A stretch of DNA of 64,000 nt from Nemorincola sp044225795 (GCA_044225795.1 JBGAIF010000006.1:1-64000); one strand, 5' to 3'. Counted from the first letter of the stretch, positions 17,329-26,547 are shown. A program made the numbers and translations. The notes: generated by a model from the sequence alone, not told the origin.

Positions 17329-19233
17329 ATGGCAAAAAACGTAAATAAGAAACAGGTTTCTAATGTAAAATCTGATGCAGCACCCGCACATTCCGCGCAT
17401 CACGAACAGGTTGTGAAACACCCTAATATTCCGGGCTGGTTGTATGAATTCAGGTACCAGGCGTTCATTGTGGCTGTCTTGTCTTTCGTGTTTTATATCA
17501 ATACTGTGAAGAATGAGTCGGCACATGATGACCTTATAGTTATTGTGCAGAATGAGTATGTGCTCGAAGGTTTCTCGGGTATCAAGGAGATATTTACCAA
17601 GGATGCTTATGATAGCTATTACAGGCAGTTCAATTCATCTAACCAGTTAGCAGGAGGTCGTTTCAGGCCGTTATCTATACTAACATTCGCGATCGAACAG
17701 CAGTTCTTCGGGCCGATACCTAAGGAGAAAATTGACAGCTTCTTTAATCATACGATCACTTTCGGTGTGGAGGATCCGCATGAAAAAGTAGTACGACATG
17801 ATATGCATATCAGGCATGGCATCAATGTGGCCTGGTTTGCGTTGTCTATGGTAGTGCTGTTATATTTTTTACGATATATAGTTTTCAGAAGCAATCCTAT
17901 TATGGCATTACTGGCGACAATAATCTTTACTATTCACCCGATACATACTGAGGTGGTGGCCAATGTAAAAAGCCGGGATGAGATCATGTCATTGCTGTTC
18001 CTTTGTCTCACATTTATCACTGCATTCAAGTATTCTGAAACAAACAAGAAGTCATTCCTGTGGTGGTCTCTTCTTTGCTACCTGCTTGCTTTTCTGTCGA
18101 AAGAATATGCGATCACTATGCTGGTGCTTTTGCCACTGTCTTTCTACTTGTTTCAGAGGCATTCACTGCAAAGAAGTCTCCTGGCAACATTGCCGTATTT
18201 CGGAGTTGTTGGTGTGTATATTCTGATGCGGTTGCAGGTTGTACAACCTATGAATGCAGATTCTACAGCTGAAATCCTGAACAATCCATATGCATTTGCT
18301 GTTGGTTCGGAAAAGATAGCTACCGAAATATCAACTATGCTCAATTACCTGAAGCTGCTGATATTCCCTCATCCGTTATCTGCAGACTACTCATATAACC
18401 AGATACCATACAAGGATTTCAGTCATCCACAGGTATGGTTGTCATTGTTTGTACACGGTGGATTGATATGGGCGTTCTTCTATTATTTCAAGAAGCGCAG
18501 CCTGCTTTGCTTTGCAATAGCTGTGTATCTCTTAAATCTGGCTATGGTATGCAATATTATCTTTGATATCGGGGCCACTATGGGTGAACGTCTTATTTAT
18601 CATTCTTCTATGGGTTTTGCCATTGCGGTAGCTTTCTTCCTGTATAAGGGTATGGAGAAGATAAAGCCTGCTGCCGCAGGAGTAGGTACTCTTGCCGCGT
18701 TTATGCTCATTATTATCGTGTTATGCGGGTTTAAGACGATAGAACGTAATGCTGAGTGGAAAAATGACTTTGTCCTTTTCTCTGCCGATCTTAAAACTGC
18801 GCCAAACAGTGTGATGGTAAATGCCAATGTTGCTGCGGCCTTGATAGACAAGGCAGACTTTGAGAAGACCCCGCAAGAGAAGACCGCTGACCTGGAACAG
18901 GGTATATCTCTTTTGAACAAGTCAATTCAATTACATCCTACATATGTTATTGCGTTTCTGAATAAAGGGTTGGCGTATTTTAAACTTGGTGTGCCAGATA
19001 GCGTGCATACCGCGCTTGACATGGCGAGAAAACTATACCCGAACCATCCTAAGCTCCCGGAAATGTTCTATAATAACGGGGTTACCTTCTATATGCAGAA
19101 ACGTTATCCGGAGGCTATAAGGGAATGGCAAACGACCCTCATTATGAAGCCCGATTACGCACAGGCGCAGACAGCGATAAACGTGCTTAGGGCCAATTTG
19201 CAACCCAAGCCGGAACAACAACTACAGAAGTAA
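17329..19233 (+). CDS. TMTC-like polytopic membrane protein with C-terminal TPRs, paralogue 2
   Basis: 634 aa. A ~40-residue polar N-terminal extension precedes the first helix. It has the same conserved blocks as its neighbours: SAHDDLIVIVQNEYVLEGFSGIKEIF, GGRFRPLSILTFAIEQQFFG, HPIHTEVVANVKSRDEIMSL and IGATMGERLIYHSSMGF. The C-terminal ~150 residues form TPR-like helices (GISLLNKSIQLHPTYVIAFLNKGLAYFKLG; YMQKRYPEAIREWQTTLIMKPDY). The acidic DD pair in the first periplasmic loop fits a GT-C catalytic site. Its stop overlaps the next start (TAATG), so translation is coupled to paralogue 3. Confidence 0.75.
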   Translation: MAKNVNKKQVSNVKSDAAPAHSAHHEQVVKHPNIPGWLYEFRYQAFIVAVLSFVFYINTVKNESAHDDLIVIVQNEYVLEGFSGIKEIFTKDAYDSYYRQFNSSNQLAGGRFRPLSILTFAIEQQFFGPIPKEKIDSFFNHTITFGVEDPHEKVVRHDMHIRHGINVAWFALSMVVLLYFLRYIVFRSNPIMALLATIIFTIHPIHTEVVANVKSRDEIMSLLFLCLTFITAFKYSETNKKSFLWWSLLCYLLAFLSKEYAITMLVLLPLSFYLFQRHSLQRSLLATLPYFGVVGVYILMRLQVVQPMNADSTAEILNNPYAFAVGSEKIATEISTMLNYLKLLIFPHPLSADYSYNQIPYKDFSHPQVWLSLFVHGGLIWAFFYYFKKRSLLCFAIAVYLLNLAMVCNIIFDIGATMGERLIYHSSMGFAIAVAFFLYKGMEKIKPAAAGVGTLAAFMLIIIVLCGFKTIERNAEWKNDFVLFSADLKTAPNSVMVNANVAAALIDKADFEKTPQEKTADLEQGISLLNKSIQLHPTYVIAFLNKGLAYFKLGVPDSVHTALDMARKLYPNHPKLPEMFYNNGVTFYMQKRYPEAIREWQTTLIMKPDYAQAQTAINVLRANLQPKPEQQLQK

Positions 19234-21110
19234 TGGCCACAAAGGTAACGGATGCCACGAATCGTGTTTCGGGGACAGGTGCAACACTGTACTCAATTTA
19301 TGAGTTCCGGGTACAGGCTATCATTGTTTTTCTTTTATCGTTTGTGTTGTACTTCAATACAATAAGGAATGATTATGCGCTGGATGATACTGTTGTGCTC
19401 ATTCAGAATGAATATGTGTTGGAAGGTGTGGCCGGGTTGAAAGATATTTTTGCAAAAGACAGTTACGACAGTTATTACAAACAGCTGGGCATTTCGAACC
19501 AGGTGCCGGGTGGGCGCTATCGTCCGTTGTCCATAGCCACTTTTGCCATTGAACAAGAGTTTTTCGGCACAATACCTGCCGATAAGGTACGGGCTTATTT
19601 TGCAGAGGTGGCCGACATGACACCCGAGGAAAAGGCAGCGCATGAACAAAAACTAAGTGCAAATATGCACGTACGACATTTTGTTAATGTAGTATTGTTT
19701 GCTTTATCCGTGGTATTGTTGTTGTATGTGTTCAGGACTATAGTTTTTAGAAATAACAAGTTGATGCCTTTTATTGCCGTCTTGTTGTTCGCCGTGCATC
19801 CCGTGCATACAGAGGTGGTGGCAAATATCAAGAGCCGAGATGAGATACTATCACTCGCTTTTATTTGTATCACTTTTATTTTTGCTTTCAGGTACCGGCA
19901 TACAAAGCAGATGAAATATCTATTGCTGGCTATGCTGGCCTTCTTCCTGGCGTTCTTATCCAAGGAATATGCCATCTCTCTTGTTGTTCTTTTACCTGTA
20001 TCATTCTATTTATTTGATAATGAATCGTTGAAGAAAAGCCTTACGTCAACACTTCCGTATCTTATTGTGATCATTGTCTATGCTGTGATCAGGATACAGA
20101 TACTTAATGCGATGCCCGAGAGGTTTGAGGGAGGTGATACCGACATACAGCTTAATCCATATGCGTATGCCACCGGTGCTCAGAAGGTGGCCACAGAGAT
20201 CGCCACTCCAATGAATTATCTTAGATTGCTCCTGTGGCCACATCCGCTATCCAGTGACTACTCATATGATTCTATTCCTTACAAAGATTGGTCCAGTCCA
20301 CTGGTTTGGTTATCTATTCTTATACATCTTAGTCTTGTTTTTGCCTTTATCTATTTACTGATAAAAAGACACTTGCTCAGTTTCGGTGTTGGATTTTATT
20401 TGATTAACCTGGCATTGGTCTGCAACCTGTTTTTCAACATAGGGGCGACAATGGGAGAGCGGCTCATTTATCACTCATCGGTAGGATTTGTGATCATTAT
20501 AGCTTATTTCATTGTTCTGGGAACGGAACAAATAAAGCGGGAACACGAAAGACGAACTTTCACCATCGGGACGATGACCCTGCTGGTTCTTTTATGTGGT
20601 TACAAAACAATGAGCCGGAATGCCGACTGGAAGAATGATACAACGCTTTTTGCCCAGGATATTAATGTCGTTCCAAATAGTTTCCTTGTAAATGTCAATG
20701 TGGCAACGACGCTTGTTAATAATTCAGAATACGTAAAGGATAAAAATAAGCGGGCCGCAGATCTGCACAGGGGAGTTGTCTTGTTGAGTAAAGCCATTAA
20801 GATGCAGGACAACTATGTATTGGGGTATATGAACCGTAGTATTGCCTATATGAAACTGGGGCTTCCCGATAGTATGTCGATGGATCTGAACAGGGTTATG
20901 CAGCTATATCCTATGCACCCCCAATTGCCGATAATGTATGTTTATGCCGGCCAATATTTTTTCGGGAACAAACAATACGACAAAGCATATAATTCCATGC
21001 TTTCGGCTTTGCGGCTGATTCCGGACTATTTCCCGGCGCGAAATGAGATGAGGATCATGGACAGTTCCCTTGCCGCAATGGGCATCCCCAGGCCTGTATT
21101 GACTCAATAG
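19233..21110 (+). CDS. TMTC-like polytopic membrane protein with C-terminal TPRs, paralogue 3
   Basis: 625 aa. It starts at the ATG of a TAATG overlap with paralogue 2. Conserved blocks: YALDDTVVLIQNEYVLEGVAGLKDIF, GGRYRPLSIATFAIEQEFFG, HPVHTEVVANIKSRDEILSL and IGATMGERLIYHSSVGF. A short extra loop follows the YRPL block (PEEKAAHEQKLSANMHVRH). The C-terminal repeats are more degenerate than in the other two copies. Probably the same chemistry with a changed acceptor or partner. Confidence 0.75.
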   Translation: MATKVTDATNRVSGTGATLYSIYEFRVQAIIVFLLSFVLYFNTIRNDYALDDTVVLIQNEYVLEGVAGLKDIFAKDSYDSYYKQLGISNQVPGGRYRPLSIATFAIEQEFFGTIPADKVRAYFAEVADMTPEEKAAHEQKLSANMHVRHFVNVVLFALSVVLLLYVFRTIVFRNNKLMPFIAVLLFAVHPVHTEVVANIKSRDEILSLAFICITFIFAFRYRHTKQMKYLLLAMLAFFLAFLSKEYAISLVVLLPVSFYLFDNESLKKSLTSTLPYLIVIIVYAVIRIQILNAMPERFEGGDTDIQLNPYAYATGAQKVATEIATPMNYLRLLLWPHPLSSDYSYDSIPYKDWSSPLVWLSILIHLSLVFAFIYLLIKRHLLSFGVGFYLINLALVCNLFFNIGATMGERLIYHSSVGFVIIIAYFIVLGTEQIKREHERRTFTIGTMTLLVLLCGYKTMSRNADWKNDTTLFAQDINVVPNSFLVNVNVATTLVNNSEYVKDKNKRAADLHRGVVLLSKAIKMQDNYVLGYMNRSIAYMKLGLPDSMSMDLNRVMQLYPMHPQLPIMYVYAGQYFFGNKQYDKAYNSMLSALRLIPDYFPARNEMRIMDSSLAAMGIPRPVLTQ

Positions 21111-21112
21111 TG

Positions 21113-21143
21113 TTGATTCATTAATACATTCGGCGTAGCTTTG
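21113..21143 (+). promoter_or_regulatory. Promoter of fmt
   Basis: TTG at 21113-21115 and TAGCTTTG at 21136-21143, spaced 20 nt, fit the Bacteroidota -33/-7 pattern. The ATG follows 8 nt after the -7 element. Confidence 0.5.
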
Positions 21144-21151
21144 CTCCGCTG

Positions 21152-22087
21152 ATGAAGACCTTTGAGCAATTACGCATTGTTTTTTTTGGTACACCTGATT
21201 TTGCTGTAGCCTCTCTGAATGCGCTCGTTTCTGCGGGCGCCAATATAGTTGCTGTTGTTACAGCTCCTGATAAACCAGCCGGCAGGGGCATGCAACTGAA
21301 TGAATCTGCTGTGAAGAAATTCGCCGCCAGTAAGGGGTTACCGCTGCTCCAACCCGAGAAAATGAAATCTGCGGCATTTCTGGATGAGCTTAAAGCGTTG
21401 CATGCGGACCTGCAGATCGTAGTGGCATTCAGAATGATGCCGGAGGTCGTTTGGAACATGCCTCCGATGGGTACCATCAATGTACATGGGTCTCTCTTGC
21501 CCCAATATCGTGGTGCAGCGCCTATAAACAGGGCAATAATAAATGGTGAGAAGGTAACCGGGGTAACGACTTTCAGGCTGAAACATGAAATTGATACAGG
21601 TGATATTCTACTGCAGTCCCCTGTGCCCATTCTGTCGGAGGACAATGCCGGCACGATGCATGACAAGCTAATGGTTGCCGGCGCTGAGTTGTTGGTAAGA
21701 ACAGTAAAAGAGCTGGCTGCGGGCAGCATACAAGAGCGCCCGCAGGATCACATACCACTTGGCGATATAAAACATGCGCCAAAGATATTTAAGGAAGATA
21801 TGCTGATCGACTGGAATAGACCGGTTGATAAAGTGAATGATCTTATCAGGGGCATGGCGCCATATCCCGGAGCCTATACCATGCTTGGAGAAAAAAGTCT
21901 TAAAATATTCAAAGGCGATGTGGTGCATGAACAACCCATAGACCAGCCCGGCACCTTTGATACCGATAATTCTTCATTTTTGAGATTTGCGGCGACAGAT
22001 GGCTGGATTTATGTGACAGAACTGCAACTGGAAGGGAAGAAGCGAATGAGTGTCGCCGACTTTCTCAGAGGTTTCAGGGGAATCTAA
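21152..22087 (+). CDS. fmt: Methionyl-tRNA formyltransferase
   Basis: 311 aa. N-terminal formyltransferase fold with VFFGTPDFAVASL, the folate-site INVHGSLLPQYRGAAPINRAIINGE (containing the catalytic N/H pair) and TGVTTFRLKHEIDTGDILLQ. A C-terminal OB-like domain binds the tRNA acceptor arm. It formylates Met-tRNAfMet with 10-formyl-THF. The gene is convergent with aroQ: the two stop codons share CTAA at 22084-22087. Confidence 0.96.
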   Translation: MKTFEQLRIVFFGTPDFAVASLNALVSAGANIVAVVTAPDKPAGRGMQLNESAVKKFAASKGLPLLQPEKMKSAAFLDELKALHADLQIVVAFRMMPEVVWNMPPMGTINVHGSLLPQYRGAAPINRAIINGEKVTGVTTFRLKHEIDTGDILLQSPVPILSEDNAGTMHDKLMVAGAELLVRTVKELAAGSIQERPQDHIPLGDIKHAPKIFKEDMLIDWNRPVDKVNDLIRGMAPYPGAYTMLGEKSLKIFKGDVVHEQPIDQPGTFDTDNSSFLRFAATDGWIYVTELQLEGKKRMSVADFLRGFRGI

Positions 22088-22518
22088 ACGTTCTTCTGAG
22101 TATCAATGAAATACTGCACAGCCAGCGCATACCCCTCAGTGCCTAATCCGCTGATCGAGCCGATACACTTTGAAGCAATAAAAGATGTTTTCCGGTAATC
22201 TTCCCGAGCAAGTACATTTGAGATATGAACCTCTATAACAGGTGTATTAATGGCACTGATAGCATCTGCCAATGCTATACTTGTGTGGGTATACCCTCCG
22301 GCATTAAGTATGATGCCGTGTACTTTACCCATGCAACTATGCAGGTAGTTGATCAGTTCGCCTTCTACATTACTTTGGTAGAGGCTCATCTCAACAGTTG
22401 GGAAACGTTCCCCGATCTGCTTCATCACATTTTCCAGACTTTGAGATCCGTAAATGTTTGGCTCTCTTGCACCCAGTAGGTTCAGGTTTGGCCCATTTAC
22501 AATAGCAAGCTGCAACAT
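22084..22518 (-). CDS. aroQ: Type II 3-dehydroquinate dehydratase
   Basis: 144 aa from the ATG at 22518 (MLQLAIVNGPNLNLLG); an in-frame TTG upstream adds nothing conserved. Family marks: NGPNLNLLGARE at the N-terminus, ESYQSNVEGE-like YQSNVEGELINYLH with the lid, ILNAGGYTHTSIALADAI with the active-site histidine region, and VIEVHISNVLAREDYRKTSF. The third step of the shikimate pathway. It is divergent from xerD with a short shared promoter region. Confidence 0.95.
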   Translation of the reverse strand: MLQLAIVNGPNLNLLGAREPNIYGSQSLENVMKQIGERFPTVEMSLYQSNVEGELINYLHSCMGKVHGIILNAGGYTHTSIALADAISAINTPVIEVHISNVLAREDYRKTSFIASKCIGSISGLGTEGYALAVQYFIDTQKNV

Positions 22519-22551
22519 AGGCGCAAGATACAAAAGCCCGGGAAAAGCAGT

Positions 22552-22559
22552 TAATTTTG
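22552..22559 (+). promoter_or_regulatory. -7 promoter element TAATTTTG
   Basis: Consensus TAnnTTTG ending 6 nt before the ATG of xerD at 22566. Confidence 0.45.
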
Positions 22560-22565
22560 TATCGT

Positions 22566-23465
22566 ATGTGGGATGCCTACCTAAAGGGATTTAAATCGTA
22601 CCTGCAACTGGAGCGGTCCGTGTCTGATAACACTGTCGAGGCTTATCTGCATGATGTGTCTATGCTTCGCGATCATGTGAATGAGGCATATCCCGGAACA
22701 GGAGTAGAGGAGCTGAAAACGGAACACCTGCAATCGCTCATGGTACTCATCAATGAGCTTGACCTGTCTGCCGGAACACAGGCTAGGGTTTTAAGCGGCA
22801 TAAAATCATTCTTCAAATACCTGTTGCTTGAGGAGGTGATCAGGAAGGATCCTTCGGAATTGATGGAAGGGCCAAAGCTCAAGAGATCACTACCTCATGT
22901 TCTCAGCCTCGAGGATATTGATAAGCTACTCGCGGCTATCGATCATAGTACACCGGAAGGGCAGCGAAATCACGCAATGCTGGAAACCATGTACAGTTGC
23001 GGGTTGCGCGTAAGCGAAGTGATCACACTACGTCAGTCCGATCTTTACCTGGATGTAGGCTTTATAAAGGTACTGGGCAAGGGAAATAAGGAAAGGCTTG
23101 TGCCGATAGGGGAAGAGGCGGTTAAGCACATTAAGCTCTATCGTGATCATGTGAGGTGTCATATTGCGGTGAAAAAAGGATGTGAGGATATCGTTTTCCT
23201 TAACCGCCGCGGCGCAGGGTTGACCAGGGTTATGGTCTTTATCATATTGAAGGGGCTTGGTCAAAAGGTTGGGCTTACCGAGAGCATTCACCCGCATACG
23301 CTGAGACACTCGTTTGCTACTCACTTGGTGGAGCGTGGGGCTGATTTGCGGGCAGTACAGGAGATGATGGGGCATAAAAGCATCACCACAACCGAAATAT
23401 ATACCCATCTGGACCGTGGCTACCTGAGGCAGACCCTGGAAAAGTACCACCCGAGATTCAGGTAA
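22566..23465 (+). CDS. xerD: Tyrosine recombinase XerD-type
   Basis: 299 aa from the ATG at 22566 (MWDAYLKGFKSYLQ). N-terminal SAM-like core-binding domain, then the catalytic domain with all expected residues: CGLRVSEV (Arg), GKGNKERLVPI (Lys), HPHTLRHSFATH (His-x-x-Arg), MGHKSITTTEIYTHL (His and nucleophile Tyr). It resolves chromosome dimers at dif. The length and full-length alignment fit a housekeeping Xer and not a mobile integrase. Confidence 0.93.
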   Translation: MWDAYLKGFKSYLQLERSVSDNTVEAYLHDVSMLRDHVNEAYPGTGVEELKTEHLQSLMVLINELDLSAGTQARVLSGIKSFFKYLLLEEVIRKDPSELMEGPKLKRSLPHVLSLEDIDKLLAAIDHSTPEGQRNHAMLETMYSCGLRVSEVITLRQSDLYLDVGFIKVLGKGNKERLVPIGEEAVKHIKLYRDHVRCHIAVKKGCEDIVFLNRRGAGLTRVMVFIILKGLGQKVGLTESIHPHTLRHSFATHLVERGADLRAVQEMMGHKSITTTEIYTHLDRGYLRQTLEKYHPRFR

Positions 23466-23634
23466 AAGGTTAAAGCGAACTTAAAATGGTTTGTTTGGCT
23501 ATAACCGGACCTATGTAGTTTACAGAATGGCATTAAATTTGTTTTAGGTAATGCGTTAGCCGCTGGCTATGGTTCCACGTTAATAATTGATCACTTCCGT
23601 AAAGGAGCCAAACGGATATAAAAAACACACTCTA

Positions 23635-24174
23635 ATGAAAAGAATTGCTTTATTACTGCTTGCCGTTGGCAGCCTTTTTGTATTTGATGGTTGCAGAAAA
23701 ACGGGCCCCCAAGGTCCTGCCGGAAAGGATGGTAATGCTAACGTGATAGGAGAAGATCCGTTTTCCGTGACGACCTGGACCTACACAACCAACGCTACCG
23801 GGAGCGGAGATATGGCTTATTATGCTGACTTCAGTGACCCCAACATTACCAGCTCGGTAGCCAGCTTCGGCCTGGTAGTTGTCTATATCAGGTATCCCGA
23901 CGGTACCTGGAAGAATCTGCCGGATATACTGAACGGCACTACCTTTAGCTATGCTGTAAAAAGTGGTGGATTCAGCCTGTATTTTTCTAACGTAGATGGC
24001 ACAACCCCGGTTTACCCAGGCGCCCAGACCTTTAGGGTAGTAGTAGTGCCAAGCTCATACAAGCAAGCTCATCCTAACACCGATTGGAAGAACTATGAGG
24101 AAGTAAGCAGGTTGTTGGGTAATGGTGCCGCAAGCAGTGCGGCAGGAACCGTGTCGGGAGTGAATGTGCAATAA
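23635..24174 (+). CDS. Lipoprotein with a short collagen-like segment
   Basis: 179 aa from the ATG at 23635. Lipoprotein signal MKRIALLLLAVGSLFVFDGC, then a short collagen-like stretch (GPQGPAGKDG) common in Bacteroidota surface lipoproteins, then a beta-rich domain (TWTYTTNATGSGDMAYYADF ... VVVYIRYPDGTW). No family is recognised for the beta domain. Probably exposed on the cell surface. Followed by a very strong palindromic terminator. Confidence 0.7.
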   Translation: MKRIALLLLAVGSLFVFDGCRKTGPQGPAGKDGNANVIGEDPFSVTTWTYTTNATGSGDMAYYADFSDPNITSSVASFGLVVVYIRYPDGTWKNLPDILNGTTFSYAVKSGGFSLYFSNVDGTTPVYPGAQTFRVVVVPSSYKQAHPNTDWKNYEEVSRLLGNGAASSAAGTVSGVNVQ

Positions 24175-24184
24175 TATTATTTCA

Positions 24185-24228
24185 TATAAGCAATAAAAGG
24201 GGCCATATGGCCCCTTTTATTGCTTATA
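24185..24228. terminator. Bidirectional palindromic terminator
   Basis: A 44-bp perfect palindrome centred on CATATG, with GC-rich middle and A/T flanks that serve as T-tracts in both directions. It separates two convergent genes. Confidence 0.85.
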
Positions 24229-24234
24229 ACAAGG

Positions 24235-24696
24235 TTATTTTCCCTTGCTTTCAATTTGTTTTGCAACGTTTTGCGTCCACGCAACAATCGCATCCTTTTC
24301 GGCATCGGTAAGAATTGCGTCCTTATGTATCCAAGTATAGCTATTCAATGGCATCCATCCATCTTTTACAGCTTTGGCTGTCTTCTGAATCTTCTTTAGT
24401 TGCCTGGGGAGCGGTAGGTTCCCGAATTCGGAGAAATTTAATTCCTCTTTTGCTTCATTAATATGATCCGTCATCCACCATGCTACAGGCTGAAAATTAA
24501 AATACCATGGATAACGCGTATTGTTACTATGGCAGTCGAAGCAGGCTTTTTTTAAGATCGGTTCTACATCTGCCGGAACCCCATACAAAGTGGCAATATC
24601 ATTAGTGGAAGCCTCAGTGACAATATTTTTTGCCGGTCTGAAAAATTGAATAACAACCAAAATGGCAAGAACTCCAATTACTATTTTCCTGATCAT
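24235..24696 (-). CDS. Haem-binding domain protein (periplasmic monohaem)
   Basis: 153 aa. N-terminal membrane helix (MIRKIVIGVLAILVVIQFF) acting as an uncleaved anchor or signal. Haem motif CFDCH (CxxCH) followed by SNNTRYPWYFNFQPVAWWMTDHINEAKEELNFSEF, the signature of the haem-binding domain family (PF14376-like). A C-terminal MPLNSYTWIHKDAILTDAEKDAIVAWTQ provides a likely distal Met ligand. Probably a periplasmic electron-transfer or haem-binding protein; the partner is unknown. Confidence 0.85.
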   Translation of the reverse strand: MIRKIVIGVLAILVVIQFFRPAKNIVTEASTNDIATLYGVPADVEPILKKACFDCHSNNTRYPWYFNFQPVAWWMTDHINEAKEELNFSEFGNLPLPRQLKKIQKTAKAVKDGWMPLNSYTWIHKDAILTDAEKDAIVAWTQNVAKQIESKGK

Positions 24697-24796
24697 ATGC
24701 TTGAAATATCTTGTAAAATACTAAACTTTGATAACATAATTTGTGATCGCCGTCATTAGAAATAAGATAAACAAAGAGTGGCATGAAAATCATCGT

Positions 24797-24922
24797 ATGC
24801 CAGCAAATGCGAATACAGAACAGCGCATAGCATGGCACACAGAGCATGCGAAGAACTGTTCTTGCCGACCGATACCGGAGAAATTGAAAATGGAGATAGC
24901 AAAAAGGAGCAGGAAAAAGTAA
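24797..24922 (+). CDS. Small Cys/His-containing protein (41 aa)
   Basis: ATG at 24797, TAA at 24920. The peptide starts MPANANTEQRIAWHTEHAKN and continues CSCRPIPEKLKMEIAKRSRKK. The cluster WHTEHAKNCSCRPIP (two His, two Cys) looks like a small metal or nucleic-acid-binding motif and recalls short conserved Bacteroidota proteins, though I cannot name the family. The basic tail supports nucleic-acid or membrane contact. It lies divergently from the haem-binding gene. Other frames in this gap are weaker. Confidence 0.45.
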   Translation: MPANANTEQRIAWHTEHAKNCSCRPIPEKLKMEIAKRSRKK

Positions 24923-24978
24923 GTTGCGCCGGAGAATACCTTAAATATTATTTTTACAAAAAACAATAACGCGCAGAG

Positions 24979-25551
24979 ATGATCTTTGTATACGTAGGTT
25001 TGATAATAATTCAGCTTAGTGTCATTATTTTTTTCATCCGCAGAAATATGTTGATGAAAAAGAAGGAGAATGAAGTGAAGCCATCAGCAGACAGCTATGA
25101 CGGGTTGAGGAACATGGCTATTCATGTTACAGCCGCCGATCTGAAACTGAACTTGCAGCAGGATGAATTGTTTACCTATGGGGTGGTGATGGATTGGGGT
25201 ATGGGGGAGGATGCTATCACAACATTGGCGGCCTATATCACAGGTGCAGCAAGCTTATGCTTTAGTACGGGCGGTGTGATTGCAGGTGGTGGTAAGAGTC
25301 CGGCGGTAGGGGAGGCTGCTGTTGACCTGGTATTATCTGCGCAGGAATTTGTTGGGCGGGCCATGCCGGTAATGACCACTGATCTGCCTGCAAAGGAATG
25401 TGTAAGGTTTTATTTTCTTACTAACAAAGGGCTTTATGCCGCACAGGAGCAGGTGAAACATTTTCAGGAAAATTCGTCGCCTTGGCTATTGCTGTTCTTG
25501 AAAGCAAATGTGGTCATTAACGAGATTCGAGAAAAGCAATCCATTTCCTGA
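24979..25551 (+). CDS. Membrane-anchored hypothetical protein
   Basis: 190 aa. One N-terminal helix (IFVYVGLIIIQLSVIIFFI), a basic stop-transfer segment (RRNMLMKKKE), then a cytoplasmic domain with ELFTYGVVMDWGMGEDAITTLAAYITGAASLCFSTGGVIAGGG and a Cys-containing strand. No family is recognised. It is 17 bp upstream of the acetyltransferase gene and probably co-transcribed with it. Confidence 0.6.
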   Translation: MIFVYVGLIIIQLSVIIFFIRRNMLMKKKENEVKPSADSYDGLRNMAIHVTAADLKLNLQQDELFTYGVVMDWGMGEDAITTLAAYITGAASLCFSTGGVIAGGGKSPAVGEAAVDLVLSAQEFVGRAMPVMTTDLPAKECVRFYFLTNKGLYAAQEQVKHFQENSSPWLLLFLKANVVINEIREKQSIS

Positions 25552-25568
25552 AATTATTTATAAGACAA

Positions 25569-26057
25569 ATGATACGCATAGCCACACAAGACGATCTCGG
25601 CGCAATAGTGGAAATATATAACCAGGCAATCGCAGCAGGATATCAGACAGCGTTTACAGAACCTGTAACTGTGAGCGGCCGGTTGCAGTGGTTTAACGAA
25701 CATAAACCGGATAGCTACCCGGTGTTTGTATATGATGATGGTGGTGTGGTTTCCGGGTGGCTCAGTGTCAGCCCTTACAGGGCTGGCAGGCAAGCATTAA
25801 GGTCGTGTGTAGAGGTCAGTTATTTTGTGGATGCAGCAATGAGGCAAAAAGGCATTGGATCTTCATTGCTGGAGCGCGCTATTGAAGCCTGCAAGGTTCT
25901 TGAATATAAACAGATGATTGCCATCATCATCGGCAACAATACACCAAGTATGAGGTTGATGGACCATTTTGGTTTTGAAAAGTGGGGGGTGTTACCGGGA
26001 GTATATTCTTATAAAGGGGTTATCTGCGATCATCTTTATTATGGCAAAGTACTTTAG
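25569..26057 (+). CDS. GNAT N-acetyltransferase (phosphinothricin acetyltransferase family)
   Basis: 162 aa. IRIATQDDLGAIVEIYNQAI at the N-terminus, EVSYFVDAAMRQKGIGSSLLERAIE (acetyl-CoA pyrophosphate loop RQKGIG) and IAIIIGNNTPSMRLMDHFGFEKWGVLPGVYSYKG are the hallmark blocks of the PAT/Bar-like GNAT group. It acetylates a small amine; methionine sulfoximine-like or similar amino acid substrates are usual for the family. Its end overlaps the convergent gene by 4 bp. Confidence 0.88.
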   Translation: MIRIATQDDLGAIVEIYNQAIAAGYQTAFTEPVTVSGRLQWFNEHKPDSYPVFVYDDGGVVSGWLSVSPYRAGRQALRSCVEVSYFVDAAMRQKGIGSSLLERAIEACKVLEYKQMIAIIIGNNTPSMRLMDHFGFEKWGVLPGVYSYKGVICDHLYYGKVL

Positions 26058-26467
26058 TAATCACGGTCTTCACAATCTACAGTCACCATATCACCCATAC
26101 TCACAAAGAACAGTTTTCGGGTATATTCTCCTCCACCAACATATTTTTGCTTAAAGGTAAAATTAGCCATACCGCATTTGTCATCAGGCCGCTCGCAATA
26201 TAATTCTAAATGAATGACGCGACCGGTTGCAAACCCATCTCTGTCCAGCTCGTGTGTCCACTTCCTGGATATGATCACCGCTTTTGTATAGGTTTCCGGG
26301 CATCGCAGGTCCTGGGCGCGGTCATTGGCTATTTTCACCGCTCTTTGTTCTATCTCACCATCCAACATGCCGGGTACAATGTGACTGAACTTAGCCCTGT
26401 TTTGCGAAAACACAGGTGAAGAACAGTGTATAAGAACAACGAAACCGAAAACGTATCGCTTCATCAT
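26054..26467 (-). CDS. Secreted hypothetical protein
   Basis: 137 aa from the ATG at 26467 (the next ATG at 26464 is equally possible). Signal peptide MMKRYVFGFVVLIHCSSPVFS, then QNRAKFSHIVPGMLDGEIEQRAVKIANDRAQDLRCPETYTKAVIIS and two further Cys. It looks like a small periplasmic or outer-membrane protein with a possible disulfide; no family is recognised. TATCTTTG (minus strand, plus coordinates 26474-26481) ends 6 nt before the start, a short-leader promoter. Confidence 0.6.
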   Translation of the reverse strand: MMKRYVFGFVVLIHCSSPVFSQNRAKFSHIVPGMLDGEIEQRAVKIANDRAQDLRCPETYTKAVIISRKWTHELDRDGFATGRVIHLELYCERPDDKCGMANFTFKQKYVGGGEYTRKLFFVSMGDMVTVDCEDRDY

Positions 26468-26547
26468 GTACTTCAAAGATAAAAATTTGTATTAGTTTTT
26501 ATCTTTGGCATAATACTTGTGGATAATTTCTCAATCATCTCTTACTT

